Origin: Symsagittifera roscoffensis
Taxonomy: Eukaryota; Xenacoelomorpha; Acoela; Convolutidae
Length of the DNA: 64,000 bases
Assembly: GCF_963678635.1 (NCBI RefSeq)
Contig: NC_087062.1
Location: forward strand, 77,561,200 to 77,625,199
Direction of reading: 5' to 3'
In this document: in pieces, positions 25,901 to 37,900 of the stretch
Layout: the number at the start of each line of letters is the position of its first letter
Position numbering within the stretch: the stretch's first letter is position 1
Program-made: the position numbers and the translations under genes
Notes under the pieces: generated by a model
The model's database searches: none
What the model was told of the DNA's origin: nothing
What the model saw: only the letters and a program-made list of their open reading frames with translations

Positions 25901-28900
25901 AGGCTGTTTTTGCTGCCCAGTTTGAAGAAGAAACAGTCGATGAAGGCGGGAGTGGACGGAGGCAAGGGAGGAGTAGAGGTGTTGGAGCCTATTCTGACCG
26001 GACCCTACGTCAGAGACTACTATGGCAGGAAAGCCTGTGACCTTCTACCCCCAGAACATCAAGCTACCATGAGAGGTGAGGAGCAGTCTACTTCACGTAC
26101 ATATTCAAGCGAAGCTAGTTTCCGAGGTCACTTTTTAAATTAAATTATGTTTACACAAGCATAGCTTGTGTTATAATATGAAATTTCTTATTTTTCCAAC
26201 CTAAGTCGCAAAAATTGTTGCGATGCAATTGTTGCGACAAAATGTGTTCATTTTGAAAGAGTTCATTTTTTCTCCAGCTTTTAAGTACAGCCAATGCTAT
26301 GGATATTAACACAGACTATTATATTACAAATAGCACTTTAACTTCAAGGTATCATGGTTCTGTAGCGTAGAGGTAGGGAAGGAGACCAGCAGCAAAATAA
26401 GAGGGTTTGAACCTGGGCAGGGACGAATTTTTTTTATATCATTTTTTGTTTACTAGTTGGAATGCGTCCGCTCTATGAATTGAGGCATGTTAGTTGGTAA
26501 TTTTGGTTTTTAAAATTGACTGGTACTGCTAATGCGTCATAATTGGCTTGCGCCACTTAGCAATTATGTAGACTGATAATTGGCGTGCGTCACTTAAGAA
26601 ATTTTGTAGACTCAAAGTTATACTGGTACTACTATGATAGAGTGGTCCCTTGAAAATAACCAGGTCCCTTGAGAATAAGACATCTAGAGCTCTCAAATCG
26701 TTTAACATTATAATTTTGTCATTCAGAAAGATGTCGCAGTATATTCTCATACAAATTTCATGTTTTGTTACCTCTTAAAACCTCCCCCTCGCCATTTTAA
26801 GGTTGAAAATTTAAAAAAAAAAACGCCAATAGTGGGTTTTGATGACAAATAAGTCAACCCAATAATATGCTTGTTAAACCGTAAAATAAAGTAAAGCGAG
26901 CAAATTTCAATATATAAACAGTAGTGATTACAATTTTTAATCTGAAAAGTTTCTGGCTGAACATATTTTACAAGATTTTTGAAACGAATAATTTATACAC
27001 AAATTAGTTATCACATGCGAAATGCATGCGGGACCTGTTTATCATAGTTGCTTTTTCGAGGGACCACTCTATCATAGTAGTACCGTTATACTCATTCAGT
27101 TTTTTCAGTAGCATTGTCGGTCATATTTTTGCTTGTGTATGCGAAGTGCAGCTTCGCCTCTGTGTAAACGTTTCTACGGCAAAAACATAGAATCAATTAA
27201 GTCATTGAATTCCTGCTAAAATCTGAGGTAAGCACCGAAGCAGACAACGTAAAAAGTAATGCAATTACGTTATCTATATCCAATTGGAAACTAAGTTTGG
27301 AGTCAATAATTTAACCTGGTATTTAACACATGAACTAACACGGAGTCGAAGGCCGTCTATTTGTAACAGCGGAGGGCGAGAGTTTACCGAATTGTAGCAA
27401 TTGGCATTTTATTTTATTTTTCGCTTTAACGTTAGTTTAATAGAGCTAAGCCAATGTCCTACCCTATTAACGTCTTCCTGAAACTTTAGATGACTCGTTC
27501 CTTGCTTAGATGCAAGCAAGTTCTTTTTCATAACTGGTGATAAAAGCTTCATCTGGTGATAAAAGCTAAAACTTTTTTCTAACACAAGTCACCTTTCGTT
27601 GCATAAACTTAGCGCAAAAATGTTGGCTTTGTTTATATAGCAAAAGCTATATGTGTAACATAGAAACTGCGACCTACAAATTTTCAAACTCTTGGAAAAC
27701 TCTTCCAAAAAGAGTTTATTCGACCTTTTGCAAAATCCATATGGTTTTTTTGTTCCAAATGAAATAAAAAGCGTAAAAATTATGCTTTGAGCTTAGGTGA
27801 TAGAGTATGGGGATATTTGGCTATACTGTCAAATTTTTTGTCAAAAATTGAAACAATTCTTTCCAAGGCTAACAGTTTTATCTGGTTTTAATCAAGCTCC
27901 GCACGTTCAGTTAGCTCGGCAGTCAAGGGTCGAGTGTTTTTTTTTTGTGAAATCGGAATTGAAATGAGGTAAAAATTCGAATTTCACAAAAAAGTCCATT
28001 AACTGCTGATATATTATTTTTTCAAAAATTCTACATATTGATGGCAAAAGCGAGATGGGACAATAATTCCTGAAACTAGCTTCATCCCGTTCCTTGAAGG
28101 TTTTTTTGCTATTTTTGGTGGATCCGAAAGTTCCAGTGAAAAACACAATTATTTAAGATACAATCAAGTTCTTTTTATTATAACAGGTGATAAAAGCTTC
28201 ATCTGGTGATAAATAAAAGCTACAAGTTTATGCAGCTGGTAAAACTGCAGCTGTATGGAGACTAATACTTTAAATAAAATGGAATGATTAACTACCTAGG
28301 TACGTTTTTGTTTGAATCAAAGCTGGTATTTGGTGGTTAATTAAGAGTTATGAACGTAGTGAAGCCTTTTAAGTAGGTCTTGCAGATTTTTTTTGTGTTT
28401 TTTCAGGAAAAAGTCTTAGAAGTCTCTTATAACTACAGATGTGCACATTCATACATATTGATGCATTTGTGAATGCGTTCAGGTATATATGCATTTTTGA
28501 GTTCAATTGTTTTTTTATCTGCTGAAAGTGACGTAAATAGCACTGTCCAAATACGAACGTCGAAATGGCGCCAAAAACAGTTACGATTTCTAGTTTCGAA
28601 AATGGAGTTTATTTTTTTTAGATTTCGGAATAAAATTTACCTGTTGATCCTGTTTTCTCAAGTTGGGTTATGGTTATTAAAAAAAGCGCCAGTCGTAAAT
28701 CGTTCTAGAAATTCAAAGAGCTTAAAGGTCATCTATTTTTTCCTTCGAAATTTGAAATTTTTTCGACCAAGTCAAAGAGTTTTTTTTAATGTTTACTTGC
28801 GTTCATTTTTCAATCTTCGGTTGGCAATTTTTTTCACTTTCATTAAAACCCTTTCAATATCTTTCAAGAATTCGATTTTTTGAACATACATGGTTCTGTG

Positions 28901-31900
28901 AATAATAGGGTAATGGTAAACATTGGAAAATTTCTAGCTAACCCAAGCAAAGCTAAGAATTTAGGCGGAGCAGCCTTAATAATCAGACGGCGCAAGGGGA
29001 AGAAAAGAAGAGTCTGGGATACCATATTTTGTTTTAACCCATGCTGGCTTTTTTTACTCAAGCAATGCTTGTGTTATAGTATGAACTATCTTTTTTTTCC
29101 AACCTAAGTCGCAAATATAGTTGCGATAAAATGTGTTCATTTTGAAAGTGTTCGTTTTTATCAATAACCAGCTATTAAGTACAGCCAATGCTAAGGATTT
29201 TAACACAGACTATTATTGTTCCGACTTTTGTGATAGTTGTGCCCGGGGTGGTTTTTTCTTCAGACAAAATTCGACTTTTTCACTAGCCATTTTACTCGGA
29301 ATTTTTTTTATCATTCAAAAGGTATTGTTGTCTTGAGCTTAAATTTGAAAAAATATTTTACCTGTGATTTAAAGTTTTTAAAGTTATGGTGGTTTGAAAA
29401 ATGCCATTTTGGGACAATTAACGCGCGATATGATCGCGCTATCAACGCGTAAGCGGAGATTTTATGCGTCTTAGAAATCGTTCCAAATTGGTTCAAGGAA
29501 GCTTATTTGCCAGAATTGATTTGTTTTTAGGAGCGAAGTTTATTACTTTGTACTTAATATGACGCGTGAGGGGATGGCTTTCACAAAAAATCTAAATTTT
29601 TTTGTTTATTTTATTACATTCATTTTTTTCATGTTTTAATTGCTCAATAGATTGCTGTACAAATTGAGGCATGTTAATTGGTAATTGTTTTTTTTAATCA
29701 AATTAACTGGTACTGCTAATGCGCCATAATGGGCGTGCGGCACTTCAGAAATTTTTTAGACTCTCATTCAGGTTTTCCCAGTAGCGTTATCGGTCATGTT
29801 TTTGCTTGTGTATGCGAAGTGCAACTTGCCTCTGTGTTTATACTGGGATTTCTTATTGCGAATTCCAATCGCTTAAAACTGTGCTCATTTTTTGCATTTT
29901 TTTGCTACATAAATTATGTGGGAGTTTAACTTTTGTGTATTACTGTCAACTTGGATGCTCTAGGTCCGTGGTTCGATTCCAGTCGAGGGCATTTACTTTT
30001 TTAAAAGTAGTTCCTGGCGTTTTGTTTGCGAAGTGCAGCTTGTCCTCTGTGTAATGTACTCGAATGATTCAACAATTTCTTTCTTAGAAAATGACTTTTG
30101 ATGTTAAGCTTCCTCCGATAGGAGACGGAGATGTGACCAATGGCATATAATGGCTTAGTGTCAAGTCTTGCTAATCAAGGCTTGCAATCTATTTTAATCA
30201 TCAAGTCATGCAGCATCACGTCGCATTAATTATCAAATTTTGCAACCGAGTTTGATCGACCTCCGTAGAAGTTGTTCAAAGTAAAGGTAGCGCAAAAATG
30301 GAGCTACGCTAACAGTTTCAAAAGTGGCTTTACTTTACGTTCATAAAATCCGGCGAAAATTGTTTTTTTTTAATGCAAATTTCCTGAAATGAGTAACAAA
30401 TAGGGTAAAGTCAATCTTTACACTAGCGAAATTTAGTGAGCGTTACTGTTACACTACGACTATTCTTTTTTTCAAATCTAAGTAGCAAATACTTATGCCA
30501 CTTTTGGGTCACCTTTACGGCTTTTTGATATCATTTGCTCTTACATTCGAATACTAATAAGTTAACACAGTTGATGCATCTTTAATTCATCAAATGAACC
30601 GAAAAAAAGCTGTTTCTTTCAAACAACATGACGTGATAAAAACTCGATTTCAGAAATTTTCTAACTCAAAATATTTCGCAATTTTCTGAAATGCATAATT
30701 AATACATAATGTGGATTTATGCTTTGCGATTTATTACTTGCAAAGTTAGTGTGGATGCCTTCAGTTTGTTATATTCCAGGTTATTACATGCAAAATTGAG
30801 TCTGTTTGTTTTTGGTGTCACCTTTGCTGCATGGCATTGGCAATTTATTAGCATATGTAGCTGCTTTATTTTTGAATTGTGTTTGTCGATTGTTAAGCGT
30901 TCATGGCTAATTATAATTCAAAGCTTTGTTCTTTTTTCTTATTTTACTTCATAAAGCTGTTTTTCGTCGTGTTCTCGCTTGTGCTTGTGAAACCCAGCTT
31001 CGCCTCAGTGTAAATTGTGGTTTGAAGCCGATAAGGGTATGCAATAGCATTAGTCAAGAAAACCATTAATGAAAAATTTCAATTTACAAGCAAGAACTTC
31101 AATGAATTTTTTAAACCTCTACTAATCGAGCTTGCAACTTTTATGTAGGTCATGATTTTTTTCAGAAAAAGAACTAAAATGTTTGCTTGATAAAAACAGG
31201 TATTATGAAAATGTACGGTATCGATTTTTTTAAACTTTTTTGAGACGCTTTGGAAAAAATTTTCTTTTCTCAAAAAATCTTAGTTTTTCTCAAAAGCGAC
31301 CCTGCCGATTTTCAAAAAAGTGGTACCAGTGGAAAATCCGTCCGTATTTTCGGTTTGACGGGAATTTATCCAAGTTTTTTTGACTTTGTTGCAGCCCAAT
31401 AAATGTATTTGGATTTTCAATAAACGTCGTCGGTTGCGTTTCTGGACAAATTTTCCGCAAATAGAACATCGTTCATAGACTAAATCTAGTAGTTTTCGTT
31501 AGGTTTTTTCGCATTTTTGTTTCATGTTTTTGGACTTAGTGGCTTTACTTTTCTTTCGTGTCTGCTAGCTTTCAATGCTGTTTTATGTATTATAGATTGA
31601 AATATTATCTCAAAATACGGCTACTGATTTAGCCGAGTTATCATAACTATTTACATAGCGGGTTGCTGTCAAGAAGCAAAACATATCTAACTCCTAATTG
31701 ACCCCAAAGAAAAAAAAAGAATTAAAATTTCGAGAAAAACTATCTCTCAAACCGCCAATTTTGAGGGGGAAATGTTACCCAATTGGTAAAATAGCTTCTT
31801 AATTGAACAATTTTGTTTCAGAAATTTTCAGAGCCGAAGTACCCGAAATAGTGCATAAGCCAAAGGAGAAGAGAGGTGAGGCCCAATCAACTAATTCAAT

Positions 31901-34900
31901 ATTCAAATCAAATGATATGTCAGTCAACTTCAATTCATATTACTTTCAGCACGCTTTTTTAAACTTGATCTGAGTTAAAGAGAAAAAATCAAATTAAGTT
32001 TAAGTCAAAATTTTACGACAATTATTTAGGGTTTTAACAGATTCTCAAAGCAATTCCTTAGCTTGTTTATGTAAAAGGATCGAATAAAGCATGTTGGGAA
32101 TCTTTGAGTTTTTCAGTGTAAAAACTGGGTTAGTTGTTTAGATGTGATTATTGGAAAGCAAAGTACGAATGCACCGAAACCCTCTCTGTTCGAGTCTATT
32201 TTCGGGTCTAAGAGCGACTCCAGTTCCAAAAATCGGAACGCAAATCAGGTACCAATTCTATTTTTGCTGCTATTTCCAATCCCCTTTCATTTTTTGAAAG
32301 TTTCGATCTAAATGCTATCGAAAAAGATTTTCATAAATCACAATTAAACCTTATGTTTGCTTAATTAGAGCTGGGCGAAAAATTCTATGCTTACAACATT
32401 TCGGAAGGTAAAAATAAAACAATCATAAAGTCATTAAAAAATATTTTGATTGTGATTTCAACCAGATTCAGTAACCATGAATCATCGACAATTCATTTGG
32501 TATAATTATTTTGATTTGGAATAGAATTTTTTTGGGAATCGTAAGACTAATTATTCATTAGTGTAATAAACTGGGTTCACTAGTGTAATAAATTATCGTC
32601 ACGGTTCATAAAATGCCCATACACTAACTCATATGACTCATAACTATGTTGGAAGTTGTTTTGGAGGGTTTTGGATTGCGACATGTAATTTTTCTTGGAG
32701 TTCTTACCTGGAAAAACCAAATCGATTCATGTGAAAACTTCTTTTCAAGCCTATTTACGTAATTCTTCCAAAATCGGACCACAGCAAAGGTAAGAATCCT
32801 TAGCACGAAATGGTGTCGCAAAATGCGGCTATATGCTTTTCATGTGTTTCTCGTTATATGTATCGCACGATAAAGGTCTTGCATGTGAAGATAGCGGCTA
32901 CATGGTAGATGATGCACAAAAAGAGCCCCTTCTTCTGTTTTCTGTGACGCGCCAATTGATTATTGATTGCAAGCGACAATGATAGCATTTCAAAAAGAGG
33001 AAATAAGTCGCAGAGCAATTCGTCAGAATAAAAAAAACTATATCAAAAATTGATTGAACATATCAACAAAAACAAATGGCCTTGCCTTAGTGTGGGATTC
33101 GACATTGAATTGAAAAACTAGGCAGTGAGTACAGATTGATTAAATTGTAGGTTTTTCCGAATTGCGACGAATTGTCGCTTTTGACGGATTGTTTCCTGGC
33201 ACGAGTTTTCATACTCTATGTAGGTATAGTCTATTGTATTACAGAGAATAATAAGCTAATAAGGAACTTTGACATATTTTTTGTAGGAATGTGTGCTTTT
33301 ATAGAATCCGTACGGATGTGGGGAAAAAGTAGGTGCTAGGACAAAATATGTCATACCAAAGATAAAAGGCAATTCATGCTCTTCAATAACGAAATGCTTG
33401 TGGTGCGAGGAAAACGTGAATAATTAAAGTTTCATTAGTGGATTTTTACACAAGCAATGCTTGTGTTATAGTATGAAATATCTTTTTTTTCCAAGCTAAG
33501 CCGCAAATATTGGTGCGATAAAATGTGTTCATTTTGAAAGTGTTCATTTTGATCAATAACCATCTATTAAGTACAGCCAATGCTAAGGATTCTTCTGACA
33601 ACTTTTGACTTTTCAACTAGCCAGTTTTGACAGGATTTCACCTGTGATCGTTTTTTGTAAAGTTATGGGGATTTAAATGTTGCCTTTTTGGCCAATTTGG
33701 GACAATTAACGCGCGATGTATTTCGCGCTATTAACGCGTAAGCGTAGATTTAATCCGTCAAAGAAATGGTTCCAAATTGGTTGAAGGAAGCTTATTTATC
33801 ATAATTGATTTGTTACTAGGATCGAAATTTATCATTTTGTACTTAATATGGCGTGTGGGGGGATGATTATCACAATAAATCTCAAATTTAAAAAAAATTC
33901 ATTTTTTATTACATTTAATTTTTTTCATGTTATTACTGCTCCATAGACTGCTCTATAAATTGAGGCATGTTAGTTGGTAATTTTTTATCCAAATTGACTG
34001 CTAATGCGTCATAATTGGCGTGCGTCACTGAAGAAATTTTGTAGACTCAAAATTTTTACTCGTTCAGTTTTTCCCAGTAGCGTTATCGGTCATATTTTTG
34101 CTTGTGTATCCGATGTACAACTTCGCCTGTGTAATTTTTAGATTTCCCAGCGGAATAAAAAAAGTTGCAACCTTGTTTTATATTAGTTTTACTGAATAAA
34201 ATGAAGACACTTTTATAGGTCGTGATGATTTTTGACTTAAGTTTTTTTCGAGGAAGAACGGTTTAAAGTTTTTTCTATTTTCATTCACGTTTTGCAATTT
34301 CTCTTTTGATTTTTTTAAGGTTCATCAATTCAAATTCATTTTTTCAAAAGAAAGCAGCTTACGCTCTTTAATGTAAAAAGTGGTGGTGTTGTGAAAAAAC
34401 GTGAATGATTTAGGTTTCTCAAGTAGGTTTGATTTTCCAGATTTATCGGCGGAGTAAAAAACATTATCATTTGCTGTTTTCTCAATTTTGGTTAATTGCA
34501 TGAAAAATGTGCCAATCATTAAAGGTTCTGGAAATTCAAGAAGCTCTAACTAATTCATTTTTTTTGGGTTTTTTGTTAGCCTATCTGTTCCCGCAAAGAC
34601 GAACTTGAGATCGAAATCGATTTTTATACCGATAATATACTGTATAGAAGTTTAGATACAAAAATAGATATTAAAGGATTTTGCGAGGTAGTGAGTTTCA
34701 TCAAAATCTCATTAAAACTGATTTAACTTAACTATTGTTTTTATTTCGAAGCTTGGGAAATTTTTGCTAGTCAAGAAACTCCATCAGAGCTTCTGAGAGC
34801 AATAGTCACTCGATGAGAGTTTTACCCGATTGCATTCAAGGGTTTCTATTCTTACGCTAGCGTTTTAGTGCGAACCTTCTTTTTTCTAACCTAACTCGAA

Positions 34901-37900
34901 AATAAAGTTTTTATAAAGTGTTCACTTAGGTGCCTTTTGCTATAATCACGATCTGTAGCATTGAAAGTTTCATAGCATCTATTCTCGGCTTTATTTGTTG
35001 CTAGTGTTTGTGATGCATTAAACGGCCGTGGCTAGTGTGGGAGACTCATAATTTCTAGGTTGCGTTAGGTACGAGTCCGAGACGTCGTCGAACTCTTTCG
35101 AGGCTTATTTTTACTTTCACTTATTGCAATTGTTAGAACTCTAGAGCTGCTTTTTATCGTGTTCTCGCAAAGGTTTGTGAAGCGCAGCTTCGCCTCTGTG
35201 TGAATTATGCAAATTTAAGGGTTCCCGCTGTAAAGAGAAGTAAAACTATGCAAAAATTTTTCAAAGTGCATTTTCATTATCAACGTTCTAGGCTCAATTT
35301 TAAGCAACAGAGAAGAATACCTATCCTCGTAGTTTATTTTCAAATCAAAATGAAAAGTCAATTGAAAAGCATAAAGTAAAAGTTTTCCCCCCACTATTTC
35401 TCTATTGTTTGATAGTCTACTAATTCTGCGTATAATCTGTATATAGTCTGTATAAAATCAGTATAAAAAGTCGTTTAAAATCGTTTTCATTGAGACTCAA
35501 ATACGTAGGAAACAAAACCAAAAACACTCAGCAAGAAAACAATTTAAGTCGCTTTGAAGTCTATTGAAATCGATTGAAAGCTACATTTTTGTATCAAACT
35601 AAATCGATTTTAAATCGCTCCCAACCAATTTTTTCGGTCGTTTTAGCTACATTATCTGCATAGAATCGATTGCAATTCATTTCTTGTCTATGTGGGTAAA
35701 ACTAGCAAAAATTATTCAAATTGCATTTTCATTATTAACGTTTTAGGCTCAATTTTGTTAGATAGATAGGAAATATTTTGGTGCAAACTCGTTTTGGTGC
35801 GGAAAATATAGATCCTCATAGTTTATTTTCAGGCCAAATATCAAAACGAAAATTCAATTGAAAGCATGCGTTAAATTTTCAATATGATCAATATAATCTG
35901 TATAAAATGAGTATGCGAAATGTCGTGTGTTGTTCCAGGTTAAACCGTTTTTTTACAACTGAAAGTTCAGTAATTTTGTTGTATCGACTCAGTCAATTTA
36001 GCTTGTATAACTATGAAAACAAACGTTTTTGCATGCGGTTTTTTGTTTCAAATTGGCTGAGTGGTCGTAAAAACTTTGACAACAGTTTTGTTTTCGGCTC
36101 AATCAGGTTTCGACCCAAAATTTGGTGCCGCTCAGTAATTGATTTTCAATACTTTTCAAGGCTGTTCATTAACGTCTTCCTATACGTCCATGAAGTTTTT
36201 GTAGCTGCATTTTTTCAACTTTTCAAGTTTTTGTTTTCAATTAATTTTTCAGAATTCTTTTTCAAGTAATTTTTTCAGCTTATTTTTCAGATTTTTTTTT
36301 TGCATCACAAGTGTTGCGAAGCCCCGCTTCATCTCTGTATAAAACAGTGACACTGGACGAACTGCTTTTTTGTATAAACTTTTACCGGTACTAATAACCG
36401 GAGCATTAAACAAACCCAGAAGGTAACGGACATTCAAGCCTCCTTGTGCTAATTTCTTTCCGAGCTATTTCGTATAAAAAATCTTCCCATCTTTTATTGA
36501 AGAAATTGACTCAAATAAAAACTCAAATTTGTTTTATATGTTCCAGTTTTTTCAAATTTGAGTAGTTTCACCAAAATTTTTTTTTAATTTAGTGAAATTT
36601 GATGGCAAAAAGCCTTGAAAAAAGGTTTGATCCTTTGGATAATTTCCTTAAAAATTAAAACCTCTTGCAAACCCATTGCAACTATCAAATTCAACATGGA
36701 ATAATCTGAAGTTTTATTCACTGAATGTTTTGAAAGGAGGCTTACTGTGATTATTAACTATCAAAATCAAATTGAGTTTGTTATGAGTCGATGAAAATAG
36801 CGAAGGCTTTTATTTAGGTCTTGTTTTTTTTGTTTTCTAAAAAAAACTTCAAATGGTCTAAAAATTTGGATGCAGTGTTCAATTCAAATTCATCTGCTTA
36901 AGGTTTGGTAAATTGCGCTCTTCAAATACAAAATTTGAAATGGCGCAAAAAACGTGATCGACTTTTTGTTTAAAAAATGTCTTTATATTTCCTAGTTGAA
37001 TTATGATAATTGTATCAAAAAATTGTTGTCAATCTTAATTTGTTCTGAAACTCAAGGAGCCTTAAGACCATATATTTTTCTAATGAAAATTAGCAAGTTG
37101 ATGAAATTCCCAAGATGATTAGCTAGTCAGTTTTTTATATGGGTGCGTTCATTGACTCTTTTTCAACTGTCTGTTGGCTATATTCATGAGTATCGTCTCT
37201 TGAATATTATATTCAAAAAGTTTCATTTTTCTAATTATTTTAAGCTATTGATATCAAATTTGACACAATTTTTTATGCTGAAGGGTTCTAGCTATCAAAA
37301 TGGTTTCGTAAGTTGTAAAGAATTTAATGCATGCCAGACATGGGTTGAATTTTGAGTTTTCAAATAAGAAAACCAAAGTTTCACCGAATTTTTTGTCATT
37401 TGAAAAGTTTTGTTATAACTGGCTTTAAGAACACTAAGTTTTTGTGAAGAGATTATAGCAGCCAAAGTCATTATACTCATTCAGAAATAGATTCATGCAA
37501 GAGAAAATCAAAGCAGGCTATTCAATTGATGAAACTTTGAAAATTTCCTTGTTGATATGGATGGTTTGAATTCATTTGCATAAGTTTTTATCAGTTGATT
37601 AGTTAGCTTGAAAGAACTATTTGCGAATGAGCCAAAGCCGTCAAAAGCAACTATATTTGTGGCAAAGTTTCTTTATCCTTTAGCTTGCTTCAAAATATCT
37701 TTTAGCGAAGTTATTCAAGGTTTCATTGATCGCAAAACTAACATTTTTATCACAAATCTATCGGAAATTCGAGCAATTGGAAAATTTCGTTGCTCCTGGA
37801 GCTAATTTTTGAAGAAAAACTAATGTTTTGCAAATTAATCAAGCTATCAAAGCAACTTCAAGCTCGCTTATTCGTTAGTTGAATAGTTTGCGTGGGAACT

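Larger units (their letters stand above)
26153..27167 (+). repeat. Family A element interrupted by a MITE
   Basis: A head hairpin acacaagcatagcttgtgtt and ccaacctaagtcgcaaaaat open it. A tRNA-like block lies at 26346-26420, and cgaagtgcagcttcgcctct and gtgtaaac close it. The segment gaggcatgttagttggtaat is shared with 29661 and 33962. The 460-bp MITE 26625-27084 sits inside. Confidence 0.7.

Noticed and set aside
29061-29843. Helitron assignment for families A, B and H
   Set aside because: Stem-loops near the 3' ends fit, but no CTRR terminus, TC start or Rep/helicase fragment is visible, so I kept them unassigned.
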